From Bacteroidales bacterium (GTDB taxonomy: Bacteria > Bacteroidota > Bacteroidia > Bacteroidales > UBA932), in contig JAFXVX010000019.1 of NCBI GenBank assembly GCA_017534745.1, forward strand, positions 1 through 64,000: a DNA stretch of 64,000 nucleotides. The letters are read 5' to 3'. The translations under genes were made by a program, and so were the position numbers. Shown here in pieces: positions 47,809 through 58,400 of the stretch. Within the stretch, counting starts at the first letter, position 1. Each line of letters begins with the position of its first letter. The notes beneath the pieces were generated by a model. The model worked only from the letters and a program-made list of their open reading frames with translations, made no database searches and had not been told where the DNA came from.

Positions 47809-49964
47809 GAGACCGTAAAGGTCACGGAAATCGTATTGCCCTCGCCGTCAACCGCGGCGAGGGTATGTTTTCCCTTCTCCGGCGCCAGTCTCATCTGGTG
47901 GATGAAGCGGGTCTCGCCCAGGTAGCGGCCATCGAGGTGCCACCAGATGGTGGAGTCACTGTGGCGGTGGGCTATCTGGAATACGGCGCCTTCGACCGTT
48001 CCGTCTAGCTGGCGGGGGATAAAGATAGTGCTGCCGCTTTCCGGATAGATGAACTCCATGGGCGCGGTGTCGGATTTCTGCGGGATAACATATTCCGGAT
48101 GATGGGGCCTGTAGTACCATTCCATTGCGGGAGGCAGGATGAATACGTGGTCTCCGTCAACCTCACGGTGGTAGGGGCAGACATCGCTTCGAATCGCGTT
48201 CTCCGGGAGGGTGATGCGGTCGTACTCGTCGCAGGCCATGCCGCGGAGGTGTCCCGAGGCACGGCATACGTCGGCCTCGACGCCGCCGGCCGGTTCGTCG
48301 AACCATGCATCCGACGGGGGGAGAAGGTTGAGGAGGTCGAACATCACCGGGCCGGCAGCCTGGGCCCCGGTCAGGCCAGGCACGCCCTGCCCTCCGGCGT
48401 TGCCGGCCCACACGCCGACGGCGTACTCCGGAGTGACTCCCACTGCCCAGGCGTCACGGAATCCGTAGCTGGTGCCCGTCTTCCAGGCCGCCTTGCGGAC
48501 GGAGCGTATAAGGTGAATGTCAATATCATCCGGCCGGGCGACTTCCTTGAGGGCGTCTAAAGTGTACCAGAGCGCCCATTTGTCCCTCACTGGGAAGTCT
48601 TTGTCAATGTCGTAGAAACTCCTCACGAGTCCGGCATAGGCAGCCGTTATTTCCTCCAACTTGCACTCGCCGCCGCCGAGAATCAGCGACAGGCCATAAT
48701 GGGAGGGCTCTTTGGTAAGTGTTGTCAGCCCAGCTTCCTTTAGCAGCGAATGGAAACGCGGGACGCCGTATTCGCGAAGAAGATGGACGGACGGCACGTT
48801 GAGGGACCTCGCCAGCGCCTCCGCCGCAGGGACTGCGCCGTAGAACTGAAGGTCGAAGTTCTGCGGCGAGAAGCCGCCAATGTTGACTGGAGTGTCTTTG
48901 AGGAGCGTCCTCGGAAGGATAACCCCTTCCTGCAGCGCTCCGGCGTAAAGGAAAGGCTTCAGTATGCTTCCGGTCGAACGGGGTTTTGACGCGACGTCCA
49001 CCATCGCGCCCTCCCTGGCCCTGCCGACGGAGGCGTTCCCGACGTAGGCGATCATCTCGCCGGTCCGGACGTCGATCACTACGGCGGCCATGTCGGCTAT
49101 TCCCCTCACTGACAGATAGTCAGAGTTAAGGTCCACCGTCTCGGACACCAGCCTCTGCAGATGGGCGTCGATGGACGTCTTGACCGTCTTCTCTGCGCCG
49201 TCGTAACGTGCGACAAGGTGAGGGGCCAGGGAAGGGAGGGGAAGCGGGGCCTCCGGGAGCGGCTCGTCGAGAGCCAGCTCGAGGGTGAGGCTGTCAAGGT
49301 CTCCGTGGGCGCAGAGGCGCTCCAACAGGCGGTTTCTCTTCTGGAGGAGGGCGTCGCGGTTCTTGCCCGGGTGAATGGAAGAAGGGGAGTTGGGCAGTAC
49401 CGCAAGGGTCGCGGCCTCTGCCCACGAGAGCTCGGAGGACGGCCTTCCGAAATAGCGCCACGAGGCGGCCTCCAGCCCGACGACGTTCCCGCCGAACGGC
49501 GCGTGGGAGGCATAGTCCGCGAGTATCTTCTTCTTGGAGCGGTGAAGCTCAAGGTTGGTCGCCAGCACGGCTTCGATGCCCTTCTGCCAGAGCGTCCTCG
49601 GCTTGCGGCGCGACATCCTTATCACCTGCATCGTGATGGTGCTGCCGCCGGATGTGACGTGGCCGGCGCGTATATTTCCCCTGAGCGCCCGGACAATAGC
49701 AACCGGGTTGACGCCGAGGTGCCACCTGAAATGCCTGTCCTCGAACTGGATGACGGCCTTTGCGTAACGTTCCGGGACGGTGTCGCATGGAGGGAACCTC
49801 CACTGCCCGTCGGATGCCGTCTTCGCTCCGAGAAGCACCCCGTCGCGGTCCACTACAACCGTGGAGTAATGCGTACCTTTGAAAAGGTCTCCCGGCAGGG
49901 TCAGGAGATACCCTGCCAGGAGACCTGTGACAACTGCAAGCGCTATGGCCTGCCTGCGTTTCAT
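47805..49964 (-). CDS. pbpC: penicillin-binding protein 1C
   Basis: This 719-residue bifunctional class A PBP has an N-terminal membrane anchor, a GT51 glycosyltransferase ('VIQFEDRHFRWHLGVNPVAIVRAL', 'GGSTITMQVIRM'), and a transpeptidase domain with SxxK in 'TGSILKPFLYAG', SxN in 'RSLNVPSV' and KTG in 'WKTGTSYGFRDAWAVG'. The end (about 635-719) is the BiPBP_C domain. It polymerises and cross-links peptidoglycan at the inner-membrane outer face. The ATG at 49964 overlaps the stop of the macroglobulin gene by 4 nt, the usual yfhM-pbpC arrangement. Confidence 0.95.
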   Translation of the reverse strand: MKRRQAIALAVVTGLLAGYLLTLPGDLFKGTHYSTVVVDRDGVLLGAKTASDGQWRFPPCDTVPERYAKAVIQFEDRHFRWHLGVNPVAIVRALRGNIRAGHVTSGGSTITMQVIRMSRRKPRTLWQKGIEAVLATNLELHRSKKKILADYASHAPFGGNVVGLEAASWRYFGRPSSELSWAEAATLAVLPNSPSSIHPGKNRDALLQKRNRLLERLCAHGDLDSLTLELALDEPLPEAPLPLPSLAPHLVARYDGAEKTVKTSIDAHLQRLVSETVDLNSDYLSVRGIADMAAVVIDVRTGEMIAYVGNASVGRAREGAMVDVASKPRSTGSILKPFLYAGALQEGVILPRTLLKDTPVNIGGFSPQNFDLQFYGAVPAAEALARSLNVPSVHLLREYGVPRFHSLLKEAGLTTLTKEPSHYGLSLILGGGECKLEEITAAYAGLVRSFYDIDKDFPVRDKWALWYTLDALKEVARPDDIDIHLIRSVRKAAWKTGTSYGFRDAWAVGVTPEYAVGVWAGNAGGQGVPGLTGAQAAGPVMFDLLNLLPPSDAWFDEPAGGVEADVCRASGHLRGMACDEYDRITLPENAIRSDVCPYHREVDGDHVFILPPAMEWYYRPHHPEYVIPQKSDTAPMEFIYPESGSTIFIPRQLDGTVEGAVFQIAHRHSDSTIWWHLDGRYLGETRFIHQMRLAPEKGKHTLAAVDGEGNTISVTFTVS

Positions 49965-52900
49965 CTTACGACAGCGGCGCTCGCGGAAGCTGTGTTCGCG
50001 GAGATGGAGGGATCGTACATCGCCTCGCACTTGATTGCGGGCAGCACGTAATCGCCTTCATAGGCGGCGCGCAGTTTCAGCTTGAACGTCCTCGCGGATC
50101 CGGCACCGAGGCCGAAGTACCAGAGGGCGCGGTCGTCGCGGAGGTCTGCGTTGTCGGCGCTTTCAACGCCGGAACGCAGCCTTTCGTTGACAATCTCCCA
50201 GCCCGAAGGTATCATCTCTGAGAGGGCGAGATTGCCGACGTAGGTGATCCCGGTGTTCCTCACGGTCACGCTGGAAGTGAACTCCTCGCCCTGCTTAATG
50301 GAAGCCGGGTTGATGGAGGCACCCTTGGCATTGGCGTAGGAGACGCTGATCGAGAGCCCGTTGGCTGCGGCCTCGACCTTCTCGCGGCCCTTCTTCTGGA
50401 AGATGTCGGTGAAGGAGAGGTAGATGTTGCCTGCACCGGTGTTCTTCACGACAGTCTTCGCGGGGATATCGACCGTGAGGGCTGACTTGGTGCTCGCGAC
50501 AGGCTTGCCGGCGATCTCGGCGGAGACGGCCTGGGAAGGAACCTTGGCGGCGAGGTGGTCAAGGGCGACGGCAGCAAAGGCTGCTTCGCCGGTGCCGTAC
50601 CAGCCGGTGTTGATCCTGTTAGCCATGGCTTCAGCAAGGGCTAGGGTCCTGGCATCGACGCCCGTGAGGGCGAGGGCATCCACTGCTATGGCCCTGTCCC
50701 TGAGGGATGAGCCGTAGGTCATGTTGCCGGACTCGTTGTCGGAGAAGTCGTTGGTGAGGGCATTAATCATATCCTTGGCGACGGAGGCCTTGCCGCTCAC
50801 GGCATAAGCCGCGGCGAGCATCCAGGAGGCCCTGTAGCCGAGATCCTGAGCCTCTTTGAGGCGGTTCATCGCGGAGACCTGAGCCTTGCCTGCAACTGCG
50901 AGGGTGTAGAGCCTGTAGGCCTGGTCGAGCTCGGAGAAGACAGAGCCTCCGACGAGCTTGTAGGCCTGGCAGACGCGGTTCTGGTAGGCGTTCCAGCCGC
51001 TGAGGACCTTGCCGTTGACAGTGAAGCCCTTGGCGGCGGCCTCGGTCAGGAACTGGCCGACAAGAGAGGTAACCCAGGTGTCTGACCTTGAACCCTTCCA
51101 GTAGCCGAATCCGCCGTCGGAGTTCTGACGGGAGTAGAGGTCGGCGATCGTCTGGTTGATAATGCCGTCGGCTTCCGCAGCCTCGGCCTCGCTGAGGAGC
51201 CCCTTGAGGTGGAGCATCACGAGACCCTTGGAGGAAAGCTGCTCGGAGCAGTCGTAAGGATAGCTCTTCATCTTGGTGAACATGCCGGAAACGTTGACGG
51301 CCGGGAAGGTCGAAAGCGTCAGGCGCCCGTTGCCGTCCTCGGGAGCGAAGGTCATTTCCTTACCGGGGGCGAGGATGGAATCCGTCACCTTTGCGGTCAC
51401 GGGGTTCGGGTTGCGCACCTCTATATTAATGGTCTCGTCGAAGTGGAGGCTTCCGCTGGTCGCGTTGACGGTGACGGTCGCCATGCCGGTGCCGCTGGCC
51501 GCGAGGGCGAAACGGACGACTTTGTCGCCGGAAGCACTGAAATGCAGCGAAGCGTTCGGACTGCCCGTAATCTTGAGCGGACCGTCAACCTTGACGGCGA
51601 CCTTGACGTCGCGTGCGCCGTCTTCCATCGAGAAGACATTGACAGGCATCGTCACCTGCTCACCGTCGGATACGACTCTCGGGAGAGTGCTGAGCACCAT
51701 GAGAGGAGACTTGACGGTCACGCACTTCTCTGCGTTTCCATAGGCCCTGTCGCGGGCCGCGACGAGCATCACCTTGACGCTTCCGACATACATCGGGAGA
51801 GTGACCTTATGGTTCGCCGTGCCCTTCTCAAGGGAGAAGGGTCCGAGGAATTTGACCACCGGGTTGAAGCGGTTGTCCTTCTTGGCGGCAACGACGTTGG
51901 CCTGGTCGCCGCCGATAGCGAACATTGGCGAGAACCGGCCGCTGAAGGCTCCGACAACGTCGTCGTACATGTCCCAGGTCTTGACTCCGAGGGCGACCGG
52001 GGCGTACATCGACGCCCACGGATCCGGGGTCTTGAAGGCCGTGATGTCGAGGAGGCCTTCATCGACGATGGCGAGAGTGTAGCTCATCGGCTTGCCGGAG
52101 GCTTCGCTGACGGAGATGGTGAACTCTTCCTCGGGATGGATAGTGTCGGCCACCTTGAGGATGGGCTCGAGGTGTGACGCGGGATTGGAGACCATCACCT
52201 TCTGGACACCGTACATCCTGAGCGGCAGGTCGTTGTCGGCGGAGCCGTACGGCTGTACGAGAGTGATATTCACATAGAAGTTGGGCGCCATGTCCTCGGT
52301 CACCTTGAACTTGAACGGGGTGTCCTTGCCGGCTGAAGTCGAGACGTGATGACGTGCGAGGACCTTGGAGCCGTTCTCAATGGAAACGAGGGCCTGGCCT
52401 TCGGAAGCGGGGATAAAGACTGTCGCGGTCTCGCCGACTGCATACTCCCTCTTGTCGAGCGAGAAGGTCAGCATCGTGAGGGCGGTCGGGTCGCGGCGGT
52501 CGGCACGGCCCCTGTAGGCCGGCCAGTCTATCGTAATGACCCTGCCGCTGACATGGCCGCTCTCCTTATCCTTGACAAAGACGAAATAGCGTCCCCACTC
52601 GGGATAATCGACTCTGATTGTGAATTTTGCATCACCCGTCGCCGAGGAAACCAGCTTGCCGGAAGTGATGGCGTCGGCGCCGGATCCGTTGACGTAGGAG
52701 TCGAGCTCGCCGCGGCGGCTCTCCCACCACCAGCTCCATTTGAGCTTGAACACCCTGTACTCCAGCTCGTGGCCGCCGACCCTCTTGCCGTCGGGATTGA
52801 CGACGGCGACGCTAACGCTCTGGTCGGAATCGGTCTCGAGGTAATCACCGTCGGGGAATTTGAGGCCCACATAGGCGCTGAACGGAGAGAACGGCATCGA

Positions 52901-55093
52901 GGAAGTCGTGAACGACTCGTCGCCGCCGGTCTCCATCACGGAACTGACCATGCTTGCGGTCAGCATGCCGGGCGCGTCGGAGGCGTCGGGCATGATAACG
53001 GACGAGGTGAGCTCGCCGGAGGAGGGGAGTATGCCCTCGATGGCTATGTAGCTCTCGCTGGAGAAGTTGGATGCCGGATTGTTGAAGGTGTAGCCGTCAA
53101 AGCCCTTGAAGGGAGCGCTTCCGGCGGAGAGGGTCATAATGGTCTTGGCCTTGAGGCCTGCTGCGGCGGGGCCTGTCAGCCAGTTGGCCGTGAACTTGAG
53201 GTCCGTAACGGCCCCTGAGTGGAGCATCTTGGTCCCGGTGTCGAAGTGGATCTTGAGGCGGTTGGGCTTGACGGTCTCGATGTTTAGCCTCTTGTGGAAG
53301 GTGGAGCTTCCAAGGTGGAAATAGGCGTTGTAGAAGCCGGTCGGGTCGGAAGCGGATGTCGGGATGTGGAACACATAGAATCCGTTCTCCGCGGAGGCCA
53401 TCTTCTTGGAGTGGAACCTGCCTTCGGGAGTGTAGAGTTCCATCGTCGCGGGGTGACCCGAAGGGATGAGCCTTTCGGGATCGGAGACGAGCATCGTCAC
53501 GTGGAGGGTGTCCCCGGGACGCCAGACGCCCCTTTCTCCGTAGATGAAGCTGCGGATGCCGCCGGTCAGCGTCTCTCCGCCGGTGTCGAAGCGGCTGTAG
53601 GAGTTCTCGCGGCCGTCGGTCACCTTGAGGTAAGTCGTCGAACCACCGGAGGTTGCCGTCACGACGAACGGCCTGCGGTCCACCTTGAGGACTGCGTCGC
53701 CCTTGGAGTCGGTCTTGCCGGAGGCTATCTTCTGGAGCTGGTAGTCATAGACTTCGATCTTTGCTCCGGAAGCGGCCTTCGCGGAAGAAATCTTCGTCGC
53801 GCTGACCCAGAGCTCCTTGCCGTCGGAGTACTTGGCGAGAAGGCCTATCTCGGAAGTCATGAGGTTGACCACCGGGAACTTGTCTTCATCCATATAATAT
53901 GACGCCTTGTCGGGGTCTTCTTTCTCGTCCCACTCGTATTCGTCCCAGTCGTAGTAGCTTTCCCACCAGTAGCTCTGGGGAGTGTCCCAGACGACGCGGT
54001 CTTCGTCAGTGAGGGAGACTTCACCGTTATCCGTGTAGCGGAGAGGGTCGTCGGCCTTGCCGTAGAGGGAGTATTCCTTGCGGAACGTCACCCTGATACG
54101 GTAGATTGCGCCCTGCTCTTTCTTGAAAAGGTTGGTGAGGTCAATCGGGAAATCGTTCCATGTGTGGAGGTCCACCGAAGGGTCGCTGTCGAGGCGGAAG
54201 GTCTGCCTAAGGATGAGGCGGCCGCTGCGGCGGAGGTCGTCGTCGCCCTTCAGGTCGTTGTCCTGGAGGAACATCAACACGTTGCTCTCGAAGATACGGA
54301 TCACGCTGACATCAACTGCGGCGAGGTTAACCGCCTTGAGGGGCAGGATGAGCTGGCCCCTGTCGGGGAGGATGTTGCCGCTGAGGGCAATCTTAGCCTG
54401 CGGCTTTTCCTCGGCGCAGAGGAACACCTCCTCGCAGTCCTTGCCGAGGGCGTTGCCCGCGGCGCTCTTGAGGGCGGAACTGACCTTGAGGGTTATCTTC
54501 TCCTCAGGGCTCTCGAAATAGACGGAAGCTATGTTGCCCTTAACATCGACATACTGCCGGCCTACGCCCTCAAGCTCGATGAGGCCCTTGAGGGAAGCCT
54601 GGTTCGAGAGGTTCTCGCTGAAGACGACGTCGATGTGGGGGTTGCCGCCGAAATCCTTTTTTATGCCTTTGATCCTGAAGCCGTTGTCATCGACAGAAGT
54701 GTCAACTTCCTCGGCCACGATGGATTTTCTCACGATGAACGAGAAGGGGAACTTGCCCGGGGCGCCACTCAGCACTTTAGGAAGGGCGAAGGTCGCGTTG
54801 TAAACCTTTCCTTCCTCAAGGAATGGCTCGTCGGGGATGAAGTCCACCGAGGAAGGGCCGTTCCAGACAACCGTACCTTTGACGGACGGGGAGAAGCTGA
54901 AAAGGCCTTCGGTAATCTGCTTTTCCGGAGCGACATCGCTCGCCAGCCTGATGGAGATCGGCCCCGAAGGGGAGACGCTTCCGCCGGTGTAGGCGGTCAC
55001 GTAGGGAGCGAAGGAAGTGTCCGGGGTCGAAGGCCTGTTTAAGCAACCTACGACCGCGAGCGCCGCGAGGGCGACAGTGAGTAACCGTTTCAT
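49961..55093 (-). CDS. bacterial alpha-2-macroglobulin family lipoprotein
   Basis: This 1710-residue lipoprotein (lipobox VVGC) has the layout of the YfhM/ECAM-type periplasmic macroglobulin: MG domains, a bait-type region, the thioester 'YPYDCSEQLSSKG' (CxEQ) near residue 1285 and a C-terminal receptor-like part. These proteins trap proteases in the periplasm and are thought to shield PBP1C, encoded directly downstream with a 4-nt overlap. An acidic stretch (WDEYEWDEKEDPDK) near residue 385 is unusual. No sharp -7 box was seen; TATATTCG at 55133-55140 is the closest. Confidence 0.93.
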   Translation of the reverse strand: MKRLLTVALAALAVVGCLNRPSTPDTSFAPYVTAYTGGSVSPSGPISIRLASDVAPEKQITEGLFSFSPSVKGTVVWNGPSSVDFIPDEPFLEEGKVYNATFALPKVLSGAPGKFPFSFIVRKSIVAEEVDTSVDDNGFRIKGIKKDFGGNPHIDVVFSENLSNQASLKGLIELEGVGRQYVDVKGNIASVYFESPEEKITLKVSSALKSAAGNALGKDCEEVFLCAEEKPQAKIALSGNILPDRGQLILPLKAVNLAAVDVSVIRIFESNVLMFLQDNDLKGDDDLRRSGRLILRQTFRLDSDPSVDLHTWNDFPIDLTNLFKKEQGAIYRIRVTFRKEYSLYGKADDPLRYTDNGEVSLTDEDRVVWDTPQSYWWESYYDWDEYEWDEKEDPDKASYYMDEDKFPVVNLMTSEIGLLAKYSDGKELWVSATKISSAKAASGAKIEVYDYQLQKIASGKTDSKGDAVLKVDRRPFVVTATSGGSTTYLKVTDGRENSYSRFDTGGETLTGGIRSFIYGERGVWRPGDTLHVTMLVSDPERLIPSGHPATMELYTPEGRFHSKKMASAENGFYVFHIPTSASDPTGFYNAYFHLGSSTFHKRLNIETVKPNRLKIHFDTGTKMLHSGAVTDLKFTANWLTGPAAAGLKAKTIMTLSAGSAPFKGFDGYTFNNPASNFSSESYIAIEGILPSSGELTSSVIMPDASDAPGMLTASMVSSVMETGGDESFTTSSMPFSPFSAYVGLKFPDGDYLETDSDQSVSVAVVNPDGKRVGGHELEYRVFKLKWSWWWESRRGELDSYVNGSGADAITSGKLVSSATGDAKFTIRVDYPEWGRYFVFVKDKESGHVSGRVITIDWPAYRGRADRRDPTALTMLTFSLDKREYAVGETATVFIPASEGQALVSIENGSKVLARHHVSTSAGKDTPFKFKVTEDMAPNFYVNITLVQPYGSADNDLPLRMYGVQKVMVSNPASHLEPILKVADTIHPEEEFTISVSEASGKPMSYTLAIVDEGLLDITAFKTPDPWASMYAPVALGVKTWDMYDDVVGAFSGRFSPMFAIGGDQANVVAAKKDNRFNPVVKFLGPFSLEKGTANHKVTLPMYVGSVKVMLVAARDRAYGNAEKCVTVKSPLMVLSTLPRVVSDGEQVTMPVNVFSMEDGARDVKVAVKVDGPLKITGSPNASLHFSASGDKVVRFALAASGTGMATVTVNATSGSLHFDETINIEVRNPNPVTAKVTDSILAPGKEMTFAPEDGNGRLTLSTFPAVNVSGMFTKMKSYPYDCSEQLSSKGLVMLHLKGLLSEAEAAEADGIINQTIADLYSRQNSDGGFGYWKGSRSDTWVTSLVGQFLTEAAAKGFTVNGKVLSGWNAYQNRVCQAYKLVGGSVFSELDQAYRLYTLAVAGKAQVSAMNRLKEAQDLGYRASWMLAAAYAVSGKASVAKDMINALTNDFSDNESGNMTYGSSLRDRAIAVDALALTGVDARTLALAEAMANRINTGWYGTGEAAFAAVALDHLAAKVPSQAVSAEIAGKPVASTKSALTVDIPAKTVVKNTGAGNIYLSFTDIFQKKGREKVEAAANGLSISVSYANAKGASINPASIKQGEEFTSSVTVRNTGITYVGNLALSEMIPSGWEIVNERLRSGVESADNADLRDDRALWYFGLGAGSARTFKLKLRAAYEGDYVLPAIKCEAMYDPSISANTASASAAVVR

Positions 55094-55208
55094 ATCGAAA
55101 AACTTTTGTTCGTTTGCGTTGACAATACCTTGCGAATATAGTAAAAATCCGTGTAAAATGCGAGAAAAAATATAAATGAGACATTGTTGATAACTTTTGA
55201 AAAAATGT

Positions 55209-55240
55209 TTTGAAGATGAAATTAATAATGATTAATTTTG
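55209..55240 (+). promoter_or_regulatory. promoter for short peptide plus BACON lipoprotein
   Basis: TTTG (55209-55212) and TAATTTTG (55233-55240) are separated by 20 nt. The peptide gene starts 33 nt after the -7 box. Confidence 0.65.
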
Positions 55241-55273
55241 CGGCTTGGATACCGAACAAAATCACTTATCAAT

Positions 55274-55426
55274 ATGGTCAGAAAAATGTACTACTGCACG
55301 CCCGCCTCAAGGATAGGCGAGGTGTCGCTTGAGCGTAATTTTCTTGCCTCCGCGACTGCGGGAGGCATAACCCCCGGTGAGGACCCCGGCGAAGGCGGTT
55401 CCTGGGAATTCGGTGATGAGGACTAA
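55274..55426 (+). CDS. short acidic-tailed peptide (50 aa) preceding a fimbrillin-like lipoprotein
   Basis: ATG at 55274 opens a 50-codon frame that stops at 55426, 15 nt before the lipoprotein ATG (55442). A second ATG at codon 5 is possible. The product begins MVRKMYYCTPAS, contains RNFLASATAGGITPG and ends EFGDED. The NFL...ITPG stretch is shared with the peptide at 1583-1699, and the acidic end with both other copies. It has a single Cys and no signal peptide. The role is unknown. This is the third such gene in the window, in the same position relative to a fimbrillin-like lipoprotein. Confidence 0.72.
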   Translation: MVRKMYYCTPASRIGEVSLERNFLASATAGGITPGEDPGEGGSWEFGDED

Positions 55427-55441
55427 AAGATGGACTGCGCT

Positions 55442-58400
55442 ATGAAAAAGATCAGCATCTTCCTCGCAACGGCCGCGATAGCCGCCCTTGCCTCCGTTTC
55501 CTGCAACAAGAACGAACTGAATGTCCCCGAAGAGCCCGTCGGCCCCAAGGTGAGCGTACGCATTTCCGGCGCTCCGGAGGACGCCCGCGAGGTCGATCCT
55601 TCCACCAGGACTTACATAAGCGAAACCGGCTCCGGCTACGAAGCCAAGTGGAGCAACAGCGGTGAAGCCCTCGGCGTCGTCCTCGGCGATGTCGATGACA
55701 AGGTCCAGCCCGCCATCCTTGAGGCTGAGCCGACCACTGACAACAATCCAATCTTCACCGGTGAACTTACAGCCGAAGACGGGACTTACGACATCTTCGT
55801 TTTCTACCCGGCTTCCGCTTTCGGCACCGGCTACAACGACGGCGGACTTGGCTTCGACCTCAAGAAAGTCCAGAATCCTGTCCTCGGTTCGTTCGACCCT
55901 TCATGCGACCTTATGGGATATTCCACGGACGACGCGGTCGTTGAGAATGGCTCACTCGTGCTGGAAGGAATTGCTCTCCAGCGTCCCATGGCCATCCTCC
56001 GCATCAACCTCAACGCCGACAGCGACGCCAAGGCATTCGGCCAGAAAGTTTCCAGCCTCAAGATGCAGCTCCCGTCAGACCTTATCCTGACGGGCCGTGC
56101 CAAGATTTCAGCTGCGGGCATGGATTGGAACCAGTCCCTCAAGTGCAGCTACGTCAAGGCTGAAATTGACCTCAGCGAGGAAATTACAGTCGGCGAGTCC
56201 GACGGCATCAACGCCGTGTATCTCGTCGTCAATCCGCTCCTCATACCTGCCGGCACCGAGATCAATTTCATCGTCGAGACCGAGGATTACAACGGTACGA
56301 CCGCTTTCAACCGCACCGTGACCGCCCCTTCGGATATGCAGCTCCAGGCCGGCAACGTCAATGTCATCGGCCTCAAGCTCCGCGACAAGGACCTCCCGAC
56401 CGTCAGTGACAAGAGCTACCTGAAGGTTACTTCCGACAGCGACCTTGAGGACGGCCAGTACCTTATTGTCTATGAGGAAGGCTCCAGGGCGTTCAACGGC
56501 GGCCTTTCAACGCTTGACGCCACCAGCAATTACATAGAAGTTGTCATTGAGGACGACGCCATCCCTTCGACGACCGTTACCGATGCTGCGGCTTTCACCA
56601 TTGAAGCTATGGAAGGCGGTTATTCCATCCTTTCCGCCAGCGGAAAATATATTTGCCAGACCGCCAATTCCAATGGCCTGGCGGCCCGTGATGAGGCTGT
56701 GGCCAACAGTATTTCCATCGAAGAAAGTGGTGATGCTGACATTGCCTGCTCCGGCAATCATCTTCGTTACAATGCCACCTCCGGTCAGGACAGGTTCCGT
56801 TATTTCAAGAGCTCGTCTTACTCTACCCAAAAACCTGTCGCACTTTACAGGCTGGATGTGGCGGCTGATCCCACTCCGAAGATCATTTTCGCATCGACCG
56901 AGGCTTCCGTTGCCGCCGATGCGACCTCCGTTGAATTCACCTACTCCAAGAACAAGTATGTCAACGAGCTTCCTACTGTGACCTTCAGCGAGTACTCCGG
57001 CCACAACTTCTTTGAAGGAGTCGAGGTGACGGATGGCAAGGTTACAGTCTCACTCATCCCCAATACCTACGAGTCAGAGAACTCTATCAGCCTCGAGGTC
57101 ACCGGTCAGGGTGTCGCAGACCAGACCTTCCTCCTGATCACACAGGCGGCTTACGTGCCCGGCCCCAGTACCGTCGGTTCCGGTACCCTTGAGGATCCTT
57201 ACACCGCAGGTGATATCTGGACGCTCTATCCCGAAAGCGGCTCCGGAGACACTCAGGTGTATGTCACAGGAACTGTCACTGACATTCAGGAGGTTTCTAC
57301 GCAGCATGGCAATGCCACATACACAATAAGTGACGGCCAGCAGAGCATCCTGGTCTATCGTGGAAAGTATCTGGATAATGAGAGTTTCACATCCGAGGAC
57401 CAAATTGCAGTCGGCGATATCGCTGTTGTGCTCGGCAAGATCAGCATTTACAACAATGCGCCCCAGCTTGCACAGGGCAATTACCTGATTTCGCTTACAG
57501 TTGATCCGGACGTTCCTTCAATCAGCGTCAACCCGGCCAGCCTCTCCTGGGCGGCAGACGCGACCGATGCCCAGACGATTACCGTCAGTCTCAACGGCAA
57601 CGCCACAGGATACTCTGTCAGCCCCGCCTCGGATGCCAACTGGAACATTTCAAACAACGGCCAGGGAACCATCACTGTCTCTCCGAAGGCTGCCAACAGC
57701 AGTACTACGACCGAGAAGACCCTAAGCCTCGTCATCACACACAACGATGACTCGAATGTGACCAAGACAGTCGAATGCACCCAGGCGAAGAACTCTGCCC
57801 TGACCATTGCAGACCTCCTTGCCGGCGGAGCAACTACATTTACCGGTACGACCGGAGAGCTGCTGGTCTATGCTGTCACCGGGAGCAACGCTATCGTCGG
57901 AGACAGCACCGGAAAGATCCTTCTTTACAAGAGCGGTCATGGCTATGTTGCCGGCGATAAATTCACCGTCACTAACCCTGTGACTGCTACCTACCAGAGT
58001 GTTGTGCTTGAGCTTACCGGAGGCACGTTTGAAAAGAAGTCAAGCGGCAATCCGGTCGATCATGGCACCGCCGCCGATCTTGATGTCGCTTCGGTCGCCC
58101 AGAGCAACCAGACCACTTTCACTTCCACAGGCTTCCATTCAGCAGTGTATGTGAAGATGAACGGTGCTCAGAGCGGAAGGAACATCACTAACTCCAATTC
58201 TGTGGTACTCTACCTTAACCAGGCAAATACTACCTGCGATGGCAAGAATGTCGCCACGACGGGCTACATCTATGGCTACAACACCGGCTATTCGAATTTC
58301 TACTATCACCTCGTGACAATCGAGGAGTATGTCGATCCCGATGCAGCGTCTATCTCCGTTGACCCCACCACACTCAGCTGGGATGCCGACGAGTATGGCG

